DNA of 64,000 nucleotides from Pseudooceanicola atlanticus (lineage in GTDB: Bacteria > Pseudomonadota > Alphaproteobacteria > Rhodobacterales > Rhodobacteraceae), in assembly GCF_000768315.1 (NCBI RefSeq), contig NZ_AQQX01000001.1, positions 124,001 through 188,000 of the forward strand. The letters are read 5' to 3'. How positions within the stretch are numbered: the stretch's first letter is position 1; each line of letters opens with the position of its first letter. Of the stretch, positions 28,531 through 36,877 are shown one piece after another. The notes under the pieces were generated by a model, which did not search any database, was not told the DNA's origin, and worked only from the letters and a program-made list of their open reading frames with translations. The position numbers were made by a program, and so were the translations under genes.

Positions 28531-28647
28531 CTCCTTGTGGTATTATTTGAATACGTTCCAGATGGAACTATCCCGCGCATGTCCGGGTTTGACATGTACC
28601 TCCCTGTTGGACTTGCCCGGGCCTTTGTGCCCGGGTCTCTTTTTTTT
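28531..28647 (+). ncRNA. Candidate structured small RNA (about 117 nt)
   Basis: Between the response regulator and the EamA gene. Three small hairpins follow one another: GTATT/AATAC (28540-28554), GTTCC/GGAAC (28555-28568) and CATGTC/GACATG (28578-28596). A GC-rich terminator ends it at 28647. CCTCCTTG near the 5' end and CCTCCCTG (28600-28606 region) are left unpaired and resemble anti-Shine-Dalgarno segments used by trans-acting RNAs. It could instead be the long 3' UTR of the response regulator. I do not recognise a named family. Confidence 0.5.
28616..28647 (+). terminator. Rho-independent terminator
   Basis: Stem CCCGGGC / GCCCGGG with a 6-base loop (CTTTGT), followed by TCTC and eight T residues. 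This is the best classical terminator in the window, ending either the small RNA or the response-regulator mRNA. Confidence 0.92.
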
Positions 28648-28754
28648 CAGGGTCCGTTTTCCGCCCCGATCTTTCGCCAAAAGGCGCGCCTGCGGCGCAT
28701 TCGATTTGATTTTGCTCGGGCCGCAAGGGCCTCGGAGGGCTCTGCCCTCCAAAC

Positions 28755-28828
28755 CTCCCGGGATACTTGCTGGCCAGATGAATAAAGGCGCTGGTCCCCT
28801 GCTTCATCTTGCCGGAAATACTCCGGGG
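28755..28828. repeat. Dispersed intergenic repeat, facing pair (copies C1 and C2)
   Basis: C1 (28755-28786) is a worn forward copy (CTCCCGGGATACTTGCTGGC then CAGATGAA). C2 (28797-28828) is a well-kept reverse copy (CCCTGCTTCATCTTGCCGGA then AATACTCCGGGG). The pair faces inward like the one at 16634-16752. The rest of 28648-28959 holds no convincing gene. Confidence 0.75.
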
Positions 28829-28959
28829 TAGCGCGCAAAGCGCAGCTTTGGGCGCAAGGGGCAGAGCCCCTGACACGGGCCGGTCCTGGTGCCGCCGTCA
28901 GAATGCAGTGGCGCCCGCGGGTTGCCTCGCTACTGTGCCGGCAGGACGGGAGGCATTCC

Positions 28960-29823
28960 TTGGATTTTTGGCTGTTCGCGATTTCCATGACCTCGGCGGT
29001 GTGTTTCGCCCTGGGCCTGGTTCTGACCACTTTCGGGCTGCGGACCCTTCCGCCGCTGGTCGGGGTCACGTTCAGCGTGCCCTCGGCCTTCCTGCTGTTT
29101 CTCGTGTTGTCGCCCTTCACCGTGGACCCGTCGGGCTTTGACTGGCGCGCGCTGGCAATCTTTGCAGCGGCCGGAGCGGTCTATCCGGCGGTCGTGTCGC
29201 TGTTGAATTTCGTCAGCAACCGGGCGATCGGGCCGAACCTGACCGGGGGACTGGGCAACCTGACCCCGGTCTTTGCCATCGGGCTGGCCGTGGTGATCCT
29301 GGGCGAAGTGCCGAGCGTGCTGCAATGGCTGGGCGTCGCGGCGATCTGTGGCGGGCTGGTGATGCTGGCGCTGGACCGGGCGCGGCGCTTTCCCACCGGG
29401 TCGCTGCTGATCCTGGCGCTGCCTCTGGCGGGCGCGTTCTTTCGCGGGCTGGTGCAGCCGGTGATCAAGATCGGGCTGGGCTTCTGGCCGTCGGCCTTTG
29501 CCGCGGCGCTGGTGGCCTACGGGGTGTCGTCGCTGGTGGTCTGGGCGGTGCGGATCGGGTCGCGCCAGCGCCTGCCCGAGGGGGCGGGCGCGGGGATCGC
29601 CTGGTTCGCGCTCCTGGGCGTGGCCAATGGCATGGCGCTTCTGCTGCTCTACATCGCGCTGGAGCGGGGCGAGGTGGTGGAGGTCGCGCCGCTGGTCGCG
29701 ACCTATCCGCTGATCACCATTGCGCTGAACCGGGTGATCCATGGCGACCGGTCGATGGGGCTGGGCGGGATCGTCGGGTCCGTGCTGTCGGTGGCCGGGG
29801 TCATCGCCGTCCTGCTGGGATGA
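28960..29823 (+). CDS. EamA/DMT-family transporter
   Basis: 287 residues from a TTG start at 28960, chosen because GGGAGG lies 6 bases before it and the preceding in-frame residues are not hydrophobic. About ten transmembrane helices are arranged as two EamA repeats; the first repeat ends AICGGLVMLALDRA and the second begins SLLILALPLAGAFFRGL. EamA proteins export metabolites or amino acids; the substrate is unknown. The gene reads toward the convergent MalY/PatB gene. Confidence 0.85.
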   Translation: MDFWLFAISMTSAVCFALGLVLTTFGLRTLPPLVGVTFSVPSAFLLFLVLSPFTVDPSGFDWRALAIFAAAGAVYPAVVSLLNFVSNRAIGPNLTGGLGNLTPVFAIGLAVVILGEVPSVLQWLGVAAICGGLVMLALDRARRFPTGSLLILALPLAGAFFRGLVQPVIKIGLGFWPSAFAAALVAYGVSSLVVWAVRIGSRQRLPEGAGAGIAWFALLGVANGMALLLLYIALERGEVVEVAPLVATYPLITIALNRVIHGDRSMGLGGIVGSVLSVAGVIAVLLG

Positions 29824-29853
29824 CCCTTGGCCAAGACGTGGTGGGATCCTGAC

Positions 29854-31047
29854 CTATTGCAGGTCGGCGAAGGCCTTCTGCATCCGGTCCACCGCCTCGG
29901 TCACGCGGGAGCGTGGCGTGGCGAGGTTGAAGCGCTGATACGCATCACCGCCCAGTCCGAAGACGGAGCCGTGGTTCACCGCGATCTTGGCATCCTTCAG
30001 GATGCGCCGCTCGACCTCTGTCGCGGCCATGCCGGTATCGGTGAAATCGACCCAGGCCAGGTAGGTGCCTTCGAGCGGCATGGAGGTGACGCCGGGGATC
30101 GCGTTGATGCCTTCGTCGAAGACCCGGCAATTGCCGGCGATGTAGTCCATCAGTGCATCGACCCAGTCGGCACCTTCGGGGGAATAGGCGGCGGGGACCA
30201 TGTGCTTGGCAAAGGCGTTGGGCGAAATGCCGAGCGCGCCCATCCGCGCCTCGAACAGGCGGCGCAGGTCGGGGTCGGAGATGATGACGTTGCCGGTATG
30301 CATGCCCGCCAGGTTGAACGTCTTGGTGGAGGCGGTCATCATCACCAGCCGGTCCGCTGCGCCGTCGATCAGGGCCATGGGGATGTGTTTCTGTCCCGGC
30401 AGGATCAGGTCGTGGTGAATTTCGTCCGAGACGATGATCAGGTCGTGACGCTGGGCGAAGGCCAGCATCTGTTCCAGTTCCGTCCGGGTCCAGACGCGGC
30501 CGCCGGGGTTGTGCGGGGAGCAGAGCAGCAGGATCTTCTCTTTCCCGGTCATCATCCCGTCATAGGCGTCGAAATCGAGCTCGTACCGCGCGCCGTTGCG
30601 GACCATCGGAAGTTCCGTGACCTTGCGGCCGCCGCCGTGGATGACGCGGAAGAAGGCGTGGTAGATCGGCGTGAACATCACCACCGCATCGCCCGGGTCT
30701 GAGAAGGCGTCGATGCAGAGCCCGGCGCCGTTGACCAGCCCGTGGGTGGAGAAGATGTGACCGGGATCGACCTCCCACCCGTGGCGGGTGCGCATCCACC
30801 AGGTGATCGAGTCGAGATAGGCATCATCATCGCCGAAATAACCGAAGACGCCGTGATCGACATAGTCGCGCACGGCCTGGGTCACGGAATGGGGCGGGCG
30901 GAAATCCATGTCGGCCACCCACATGGGCAGGCCGTCATCGGGGGAGACGCCGGAGAACGCCTCCATCTTGTCCCACTTGGCGGAATGGGTGCCGCGGCGT
31001 TCAATGATCTCGTCAAAATCGGGTCGGGTCATGGTCGTCTTCTTCAT
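29854..31047 (-). CDS. MalY/PatB family PLP-dependent C-S lyase (cystathionine beta-lyase-like)
   Basis: 397-residue fold-type I PLP enzyme. It has the MalY/PatB N-terminal block LPMWVADMDFRPP, the NPGGRVWT motif, IIVSDEIHHDLI (PLP Asp) and the PLP Lys in TASTKTFNLAGMHTG (about residue 240). The likely reaction is cleavage of cystathionine or other cysteine conjugates to thiol, pyruvate and ammonia. A relevant roseobacter role could be organosulfur metabolism, but this is inference. It is transcribed alone, divergent from the def cluster. Confidence 0.88.
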   Translation of the reverse strand: MKKTTMTRPDFDEIIERRGTHSAKWDKMEAFSGVSPDDGLPMWVADMDFRPPHSVTQAVRDYVDHGVFGYFGDDDAYLDSITWWMRTRHGWEVDPGHIFSTHGLVNGAGLCIDAFSDPGDAVVMFTPIYHAFFRVIHGGGRKVTELPMVRNGARYELDFDAYDGMMTGKEKILLLCSPHNPGGRVWTRTELEQMLAFAQRHDLIIVSDEIHHDLILPGQKHIPMALIDGAADRLVMMTASTKTFNLAGMHTGNVIISDPDLRRLFEARMGALGISPNAFAKHMVPAAYSPEGADWVDALMDYIAGNCRVFDEGINAIPGVTSMPLEGTYLAWVDFTDTGMAATEVERRILKDAKIAVNHGSVFGLGGDAYQRFNLATPRSRVTEAVDRMQKAFADLQ

Positions 31048-31175
31048 CTGTGCGCCCTTACAGCTAACGCGTCCGGCAGCGGGTGCAAGACACCCCGCCG
31101 CGCAAGCGGGTATGCATTTCGAGAGAGTAAGCGGGGGGAATTGCGCGGCGGCGCGGCATCGCTTACATCAAGCGC

Positions 31176-31694
31176 ATGAAACGCCCCATTCTCATCCACC
31201 CCGATCCGCGCCTGAAGAAGGTGGTCGATCCCGTCGAGGATCTGACCGATGCCCTGCGCCAGACTGCGGATGACATGCTGGAAACCATGTATGACGCCCC
31301 CGGCATCGGCCTGGCCGGGCCGCAGATCGGCCTGATGAACCGGCTGATCGTGCTGGATTGCGTGAAGGAAGAGAATGAAACGCCCCGTCCGCTGATCATG
31401 TTCAATCCCAAGGTAATAGCGGCCTCGGATGAACGCAGCGTATATGAGGAAGGCTGCCTGTCGATCCCCGAGCAATATGCCGAGGTCGAGCGCCCCGCCG
31501 AGGTCACGGTGACCTGGATGGACCGCGACGGGAACCCGAAGGAAGAGACCTTTGACGGGCTGTGGTCGACCTGCGTGCAGCACGAGATCGACCACCTGGA
31601 TGGCAAGCTGTTCATCGACTACCTGAGCCCGATGAAACGCCAGATGATCACCCGCAAGATGCAGAAGCTTAAACGCGAACGGGCGAGGGCCTGA
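31176..31694 (+). CDS. def: Peptide deformylase (canonical copy 1 of 3)
   Basis: 172 residues. All three catalytic motifs are intact: GIGLAGPQIG (Gln50), EEGCLSIPE (metal Cys94) and QHEIDHLDG (His136, Glu137, His140). It removes the N-formyl group from nascent proteins using a divalent metal. It is the first of three consecutive deformylase genes followed by fmt. It is the only copy with a fully standard motif II (EGCLS). Confidence 0.96.
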   Translation: MKRPILIHPDPRLKKVVDPVEDLTDALRQTADDMLETMYDAPGIGLAGPQIGLMNRLIVLDCVKEENETPRPLIMFNPKVIAASDERSVYEEGCLSIPEQYAEVERPAEVTVTWMDRDGNPKEETFDGLWSTCVQHEIDHLDGKLFIDYLSPMKRQMITRKMQKLKRERARA

Positions 31695-31697
31695 GCC

Positions 31698-32195
31698 ATG
31701 GCGGTCCTGCCGATCCTGCAATGGCCCGACCCGCGGCTGACCCGGATTTGTGACCCTGTGCCCGAGGGCCAGGATGTCCGCGCGCTGGTTCAGGACATGT
31801 TCGACACGATGTATGCCGCGCCGGGCCGTGGGCTGGCGGGGCCGCAGGTGGGTATCCTGCAGCGCATCTTCGTGATGGATGTCACCTGGAAGGACGGCCC
31901 GGCCGATCCCGTCGCCTGCATCAATCCCGAGATCCTGTCCTCGTCCGAAAAGCAGGCCACCCATGAGGAGGCCTGCCTGTCCATTCCCGGCGTTGCGGCC
32001 TCGGTCCAGCGGCCGGCGCGGGTGCGGATGCGCTGGTTCGATGCCGACTGGGTCGCGCAGGAGGCCGAGCTGACGGGCTTTGCCGCGGTTTGTGCCCAGC
32101 ACGAATACGACCACCTCGATGGCAAGGTGATCTTCGACCGGGTGCCGATGGCGGCGCGCGGCGCATTGGAAGCCGATTACGAGGCGCTGCGGTGA
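31698..32195 (+). CDS. Peptide deformylase paralogue (copy 2 of 3)
   Basis: 165 residues. Motif I is GRGLAGPQVG, motif II HEEACLSIPG (Cys93 kept, Gly replaced by Ala), and motif III QHEYDHLDG (His135, Glu136, His139). Metal ligands and catalytic Glu remain, so it may be active with altered specificity. It begins 3 bases after the first def stop; its own stop overlaps the third gene's GTG. Confidence 0.9.
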   Translation: MAVLPILQWPDPRLTRICDPVPEGQDVRALVQDMFDTMYAAPGRGLAGPQVGILQRIFVMDVTWKDGPADPVACINPEILSSSEKQATHEEACLSIPGVAASVQRPARVRMRWFDADWVAQEAELTGFAAVCAQHEYDHLDGKVIFDRVPMAARGALEADYEALR

Positions 32196-32686
32196 GCGTC
32201 CGCCCGATCCTGCGCTGGCCCGACAAGCGCCTGAAGACTCCGGCCATCGACGTCGATGTCATAACCGACGATATCCGCGCCATCTGGACCGACATGGTCG
32301 ACACGATGGAGGCGATGCCGGGCGTGGGCCTGGCCGCCGTGCAGATCGGCGTGATGCAGCGACTGGCGGTCGTCGATGCCTCCAACGAGCGGGGCAAGGC
32401 CGTGCTGATGGCCAACCCGGAGGTGCTTCATGCCAGTATCGAACCGCGCGATCACGAGGAGGCCTCGCCCTGCCTGCCCGGTGTCTCGGCCAAGGTTACG
32501 CGGCCCCGCGCGGTGACGGTGCGGTTCCTGAATGCCGAGGGCGAGGTCGAGGAACGGGATTTCGTCGGGTTGTGGGCGACCAGCGTGCAGCACCAGATCG
32601 ACCACCTCGCGGGACGGATGTATTTCGACCGGCTGAGCAAGATGAAGCGCGACATGCTGCTGCGGAAGGCCCGCAAGGCGGTGTGA
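32192..32686 (+). CDS. Peptide deformylase-like protein, probably inactive (copy 3 of 3)
   Basis: 164 residues from GTG 32192 (GTGA overlap with copy 2). Motif I is GVGLAAVQIG. Motif II reads HEEASPCLPG, so the metal-ligand Cys position is Ser92 and a Cys is shifted by two. Motif III is QHQIDHLAG, with the catalytic Glu changed to Gln135. The fold is otherwise conserved. It is likely a non-catalytic paralogue, perhaps binding substrate or partner copies. Confidence 0.88.
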   Translation: MSVRPILRWPDKRLKTPAIDVDVITDDIRAIWTDMVDTMEAMPGVGLAAVQIGVMQRLAVVDASNERGKAVLMANPEVLHASIEPRDHEEASPCLPGVSAKVTRPRAVTVRFLNAEGEVEERDFVGLWATSVQHQIDHLAGRMYFDRLSKMKRDMLLRKARKAV

Positions 32687-32751
32687 GGGGCGCTGTCCCC
32701 CGCGCCGCAATCTGCTAAGGACACGGGCAAAGGCCAAGGCAGGAGATCATC

Positions 32752-33657
32752 ATGCGCGTCGTATTCATGGGAACCCCGGATTTCTCTGTCCCGGTGCTTG
32801 AGGCGCTGGTGGCGGCCGGTCACGAGATCGCCTGCGTCTATTGCCAGCCGCCCCGGCCCGCCGGGCGCGGCAAGAAGGACCGCCCCACCCCGGTCCATGC
32901 CAGGGCCGAGCAACTGGGCCTGGAGGTCCGCCATCCGGTCAGCCTGAAAGGCGAGGCGACGCAGGCGGAATTTGCCGCGCTGAACGCCGAGATCGCGGTG
33001 GTCGTAGCCTATGGGCTGATCCTGCCGCAGGCCGTTCTGGACGCGCCGGAGCGCGGCTGCCTGAACATCCATGCCAGCCTGCTGCCGCGCTGGCGCGGCG
33101 CGGCCCCGATTCATCGCGCCATCATGGCCGGCGATGCGGAAACCGGCATCTGCATCATGCAGATGGAGGCGGGGCTGGATACCGGGCCGGTGCTGCTGCG
33201 CGAGGCCACAGCCATCGGCGCGGAAGAGACCACCGCCCAATTGCATGACCGCCTGTCGCAGATGGGCGCGCGGCTGATCGTCGAGGCGCTGGAGCGGATC
33301 GACAGCCTGACCCCCGAGGTGCAGCCCGAAGAGGGGGTGACCTATGCCTCCAAGATCGACAAGGCGGAGGCGCGGATCGACTGGACCCGCCCGGCCGAAG
33401 AGGTCGACCGCCAGATCCGTGGCCTGTCGCCCTTTCCCGGCGCCTGGTGTGAGATCGACGGCAGCCGGGTCAAGCTGCTGGCCTCGCGCCTGGCCGAGGG
33501 CGCGGGCGCGCCCGGCACGGTTCTGGACGATGCCCTGGGCGTCGCCTGCGGCCAGGGCGCGGTCCGGCTTTTGCGGTTGCAACGCGCGGGCAAGGGGGCG
33601 CAGGATGCCGAGGACTTCCTGCGTGGCAACAAGGTGCCGGCGGGAACCCAGCTGTAA
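32752..33657 (+). CDS. fmt: Methionyl-tRNA formyltransferase
   Basis: 301 residues. It formylates Met-tRNAfMet using 10-formyl-THF. It shows the start [19 protein letters not shown], the catalytic block [21 protein letters not shown] (Asn, His) and GLDTGPVLL. The C-terminal OB domain is present. An AGGAG site precedes the ATG. It lies just after the three deformylases that reverse its effect, a standard pairing. Confidence 0.95.
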   Translation: MRVVFMGTPDFSVPVLEALVAAGHEIACVYCQPPRPAGRGKKDRPTPVHARAEQLGLEVRHPVSLKGEATQAEFAALNAEIAVVVAYGLILPQAVLDAPERGCLNIHASLLPRWRGAAPIHRAIMAGDAETGICIMQMEAGLDTGPVLLREATAIGAEETTAQLHDRLSQMGARLIVEALERIDSLTPEVQPEEGVTYASKIDKAEARIDWTRPAEEVDRQIRGLSPFPGAWCEIDGSRVKLLASRLAEGAGAPGTVLDDALGVACGQGAVRLLRLQRAGKGAQDAEDFLRGNKVPAGTQL

Positions 33658-33666
33658 GGGGCGGAC

Positions 33667-33906
33667 ATGTTTCCACAATTGATCGGCACGGTGGTGATCG
33701 CGGGCATCGTCGGCTATGCGAGCGAGCGGTCTGGCTTTACCCGGAACGGCTACGTGCCCTCGATCATCATCTGCATCGGTGGCGCTTTCCTGTTCTATTT
33801 CGTCCGCATCATGTTCGGGATCCGGTTGTTTTCTCCGGGCATCGACGCAATCCTGTCATCGCTGGGTGCGTTGCTGATCGTGCCGACGCATTACCGCAGG
33901 AAATAG
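33667..33906 (+). CDS. Small membrane protein, unknown
   Basis: 79 residues with two or three hydrophobic segments (LIGTVVIAGIVGYA, VPSIIICIGGAFLFYFV and IDAILSSLGALLIVPTHY). It resembles GlsB/YeaQ-type small membrane proteins in size and topology, without a clear signature. It is 9 bases after fmt and 24 bases before the next small membrane protein. Confidence 0.7.
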   Translation: MFPQLIGTVVIAGIVGYASERSGFTRNGYVPSIIICIGGAFLFYFVRIMFGIRLFSPGIDAILSSLGALLIVPTHYRRK

Positions 33907-33930
33907 AGCTGTTTCACGGAAGGGCTGGCT

Positions 33931-34167
33931 ATGGGTGTGATCTGGTTGCTGATCGTGGGGGCCGCGGCAGGATTCCTGGCGACGCGGATGATGAAGGTCG
34001 AGGCCTCGATCCCCGTGACCATCGCCATCGGCATGGGCGGGGCGCTGATCGGCGGGCTGGTCCTGCGCGCGGCGCTGGCCTTCATGGGGATGCTGGGCGG
34101 CCTGGTGGGCGCGGTGCTTGGGGCCGTACTTCTGATCTGGCTGTGGCAGAAATACGGACAGAAGTGA
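33931..34167 (+). CDS. GlsB/YeaQ/YmgE-family small membrane protein
   Basis: 78 residues with three glycine-rich hydrophobic stretches: VIWLLIVGAAAGFLATRMM, VTIAIGMGGALIGGLVLRAA and LGGLVGAVLGAVLLIWLW. This is the pattern of the transglycosylase-associated GlsB/YeaQ family found under stress control. The function is unknown. It ends the def-fmt strand run. Confidence 0.75.
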   Translation: MGVIWLLIVGAAAGFLATRMMKVEASIPVTIAIGMGGALIGGLVLRAALAFMGMLGGLVGAVLGAVLLIWLWQKYGQK

Positions 34168-34202
34168 CCGCATCGCCTGGAGGCTTGCGCGAGCTGAAAG
34201 CT

Positions 34203-34242
34203 GCGCCTCCGGCGGGAGTATTTCCGGCAAGATGAAGCAGGG
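34203..34242 (+). repeat. Dispersed intergenic repeat, copy D
   Basis: Forward copy GCGCCTCCGGCGGGAGTATT then TCCGGCAAGATGAAGCAGGG. It is very close to copy C2 reversed, between the small membrane protein and the rnhA tail repeat. Confidence 0.8.
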
Positions 34243-34267
34243 GCGCGCGCCCGGCGGATCGGCGTGG

Positions 34268-34351
34268 TTACTTGAAGGGTGCCATGCTGGCGCAGTTATT
34301 TGAATTGTGCCATTCCGGCGCGTTTACTTGAACGGCGCCATGCCGGCGCGG
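34268..34351 (-). repeat. 28-bp tandem triplication of the rnhA 3' end
   Basis: Three exact-length 28-base units (34268-34295, 34296-34323, 34324-34351) each begin TTA(C/T)TTGAA and end CCGGCGC-like. The innermost unit (34324-34351) encodes the last residues and stop codon of rnhA; the two outer, more diverged units lie beyond the stop. Because 28 is not a multiple of 3, a read-through reading would shift frame. Confidence 0.88.
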
Positions 34352-34773
34352 GCCAGTTCGTCGGCGCGCTCGTTTTCCGGGTGGCCCGCATGGCCCTTGA
34401 CCCATTGCCAGGTGACCTGGTGGCGGGCCTGCGCCGCGTCGAGTCGTTGCCACAGATCGGCATTCTTCACCGGCTTCTTAGCCGCGGTTTTCCAGCCATT
34501 GCGTTTCCAGCCGTGGATCCAGCCGGTCACGCCGTTCTTGACGTAGGCGCTGTCGGTGACGACCGTGATCGGGGTCGGGCGGCCGAGGGATTCAAGCGCG
34601 TTGATCGCCGCCAGAAGCTCCATCCGGTTGTTGGTGGTCTCAGCCTCTCCGCCCTTGAGGTCACGTTCCTTGAGCACCGTGTCGCCGTTCTTGGCCTGCA
34701 GCAGGACGCCCCAGCCCCCCGGTCCGGGATTGCCTGAACATGCGCCGTCGGTGAAGGCGAAGTAATCCGTCAC
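34324..34773 (-). CDS. rnhA: Ribonuclease HI
   Basis: 149 residues. It cleaves RNA in RNA-DNA hybrids. The catalytic carboxylates are in place: Asp9 ([16 protein letters not shown]), Glu52 ([10 protein letters not shown]), Asp74 (VVTDSAYV) and Asp138 (NERADELA), with His128 ([10 protein letters not shown]). The C-terminus (GMAPFK) falls inside a triplicated 28-bp unit. The ATG overlaps the methyltransferase stop (ATGA, 34770-34773). Confidence 0.96.
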   Translation of the reverse strand: MTDYFAFTDGACSGNPGPGGWGVLLQAKNGDTVLKERDLKGGEAETTNNRMELLAAINALESLGRPTPITVVTDSAYVKNGVTGWIHGWKRNGWKTAAKKPVKNADLWQRLDAAQARHQVTWQWVKGHAGHPENERADELARAGMAPFK

Positions 34774-35375
34774 GTGTCGTCCTTTCGTGTCGCGGTCATC
34801 AGCGCCCAGCCGAAGGGGCTGCTGTCGAGCCCCGTGCTTTTGCCGCGCCGGATGTCCTCATCCACGATGAAGCCGGCCTCTGCAAGGGCTGCGTGCATCT
34901 GGTCGACCTCCCACCAGGTGTAGAACCGGTCGAGGCTGTCGCGCCCTTCGCCGCTGCCGACCTTGAAGCCGACATGGATCACGCCGCCGGGCTTGAGCGC
35001 CGCGTGCAGGCGGGAGAGGTGGCCCGGGACGTCGCCACGGGGCGCATGAAGCAGGGTGAAATTGGCCCAGACACCATCATAGAGCGCCTGTCCGGTGATC
35101 TGGTCGAACCGGGCCTGCCGGGCGGGCAGGCCGCGCTGGCGGGCGAGCTCCACCATGCCGTCCGAGGCATCGACCGGATCGACCCGGCGGCCCGAGGCGG
35201 CGATATGCGCGGCGTGGTGGCCGGGCCCGCAGCCCAGGTCGAGCACGTATCCATTGGGCGGCAGCCGGGCGAGGAAGGCATCGAGCGCCTCGACCTCCCA
35301 CCGGGCGGTGCCACGATCCCGGTAGCGTCGGGCGGCCGTGTCATAGACGGCGATGGTGCGGGCGTCGGCATTCAT
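34770..35375 (-). CDS. Class I SAM-dependent methyltransferase
   Basis: 201 residues from ATG 35375. Motif I is [17 protein letters not shown] (about 45-61), followed by [15 protein letters not shown] and [26 protein letters not shown], standard Rossmann methyltransferase blocks. The substrate is unknown. It overlaps DUF3429 upstream (35372-35375) and rnhA downstream by 4 bases each, so it is the middle of an ispH-DUF3429-methyltransferase-rnhA operon. Confidence 0.85.
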   Translation of the reverse strand: MNADARTIAVYDTAARRYRDRGTARWEVEALDAFLARLPPNGYVLDLGCGPGHHAAHIAASGRRVDPVDASDGMVELARQRGLPARQARFDQITGQALYDGVWANFTLLHAPRGDVPGHLSRLHAALKPGGVIHVGFKVGSGEGRDSLDRFYTWWEVDQMHAALAEAGFIVDEDIRRGKSTGLDSSPFGWALMTATRKDDT

Positions 35376-35851
35376 GCCGCAGTGGCGGCGAATGTCCCGC
35401 AATAGAGACAGATCAGCACCACGATGGTCAGCGTGGCGCGCAGCGGCTGCCACCAATCGGGGGTCAGCCCGGCCTTTATATAGAGCTGTTCGACGAGGGA
35501 CAGCATTAGGAACCCGACCATGAAGCGGAGGAGCTGATCCTGCGGATCGCCGAGGGTGAAGAAGGCCCAGAGCGCGGGCACCACCGAGAGCACGTAGAAG
35601 GCGGGCCGAGTCGAGCGGGTCGCAAAGCCCCAGAGGATGCCGGACATGAAAGACAGGATCACCGTGGCGTAGGCGATCAGCAGCGCCGGTCCTTCGCCGA
35701 GGATCGAGAAAGGGTGCGGCGGTTCGGGAAAGCTCAGCCCGGCGGTCAGGCCCAGGCTGTTGGCCGCGCCCGCAAGGAAAGGCAGAAGGCCGGCCAGCCC
35801 CAGAGCCAGGGGCGCGCGGGGGATGCCGCCGAGACCCATGCCGACACTCAT
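35372..35851 (-). CDS. DUF3429 membrane protein
   Basis: 159 residues with about five transmembrane helices, including [39 protein letters not shown] and [15 protein letters not shown]. The conserved [10 protein letters not shown] is a DUF3429 hallmark. The function is unknown. It overlaps ispH (35848-35851) and the methyltransferase gene by 4 bases each. Confidence 0.82.
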   Translation of the reverse strand: MSVGMGLGGIPRAPLALGLAGLLPFLAGAANSLGLTAGLSFPEPPHPFSILGEGPALLIAYATVILSFMSGILWGFATRSTRPAFYVLSVVPALWAFFTLGDPQDQLLRFMVGFLMLSLVEQLYIKAGLTPDWWQPLRATLTIVVLICLYCGTFAATAA

Positions 35852-36798
35852 GCCGGGACGCGCAGCACGCGGGGCACCTTGAACTCCACGTTTTCCTGCG
35901 CCGTTTCCACGGTTTCCATCGTCACGTCGTAGCGGGCGCGGAGCGCGTCGATCACCTCGTTCACCAGGACCTCGGGGGCGGAGGCGCCGGCGGTGATGCC
36001 GATGGAGCGGATGCCCTCAAGCGCGCGCCAGTCGATATCGGTGGCGCGTTGCACCAGCTGGGCATAGGCGCAGCCATTGTTCGCCGCGACCTCGACCAGC
36101 CGGCGGGAATTGGAGGAATTCGGCGCGCCGACGACGAGCATCGCGTCGATCTTGCCGGCCATCGCCTTGACCGCCGCCTGCCGGTTGGTGGTGGCGTAGC
36201 AGATGTCTTCCTTGTGGGGGCCGATGATGGCGGGGAAGCGGGCCTGAAGCGCGGCGACGATCCCCTTGGTGTCATCGACCGACAGGGTGGTCTGGGTGAC
36301 GAAGGCCAGCGCGTTCGGATCGCGGACATCCAGCGTGGCGACATCGGCTTCGGTTTCCACCAGCAGGACCTCGCCCTCGGGCAACTGGCCCATCGTGCCG
36401 ATGGTTTCGGGGTGGCCGGCATGACCGATCATCACGATCTGGAGGCCGTTTTCGGCGTGGCGTTCGGCCTCGATATGCACCTTGGAGACCAGCGGGCAGG
36501 TGGCATCGACATAGATCATTTCGCGTTTCTCGGCGGCGGCGGGCACGGCCTTGGGCACGCCATGGGCCGAAAAGATCACCGGGCGGTCATCGGGGCATTC
36601 GTCCAGCTCCTCGACAAAGACGGCGCCCTGGTCGCGCAGGCTGTCGACGACGAACTTGTTGTGCACGATTTCATGCCGGACATAGACCGGGGCGCCCCAT
36701 TTCTGCAGCGCCATTTCGACGATCTTGATCGCCCGGTCGACGCCCGCGCAGAAGCCGCGCGGCGCGGCGAGGTAGAGGGTAAGGGGGGGCTGGGTCAT
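35848..36798 (-). CDS. ispH: 4-hydroxy-3-methylbut-2-enyl diphosphate reductase
   Basis: 316 residues from ATG 36798, preferred over an upstream GTG because AAGGAG lies 6 bases before it. It is the last enzyme of the MEP pathway and carries a [4Fe-4S] cluster. The three cluster Cys are in [25 protein letters not shown] and [12 protein letters not shown], with the GHAGHPET substrate-His block. It works with Dxs and IspA from the start of this window. Confidence 0.96.
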   Translation of the reverse strand: MTQPPLTLYLAAPRGFCAGVDRAIKIVEMALQKWGAPVYVRHEIVHNKFVVDSLRDQGAVFVEELDECPDDRPVIFSAHGVPKAVPAAAEKREMIYVDATCPLVSKVHIEAERHAENGLQIVMIGHAGHPETIGTMGQLPEGEVLLVETEADVATLDVRDPNALAFVTQTTLSVDDTKGIVAALQARFPAIIGPHKEDICYATTNRQAAVKAMAGKIDAMLVVGAPNSSNSRRLVEVAANNGCAYAQLVQRATDIDWRALEGIRSIGITAGASAPEVLVNEVIDALRARYDVTMETVETAQENVEFKVPRVLRVPA

Positions 36799-36877
36799 CC
36801 GGGGCTCCTTTGTCACCGCCTATGTAGCGGTTCCGGCAGGCGGCTTCAAAGGGGTCGAGGGGATTTGATCGCCGCGA

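Noticed and set aside
34200-34242. Treating repeat copy D as a plain terminator
   Set aside because: It has a short GC hairpin but no T run, and shares a long non-hairpin half with other copies, so it is listed as a dispersed repeat.
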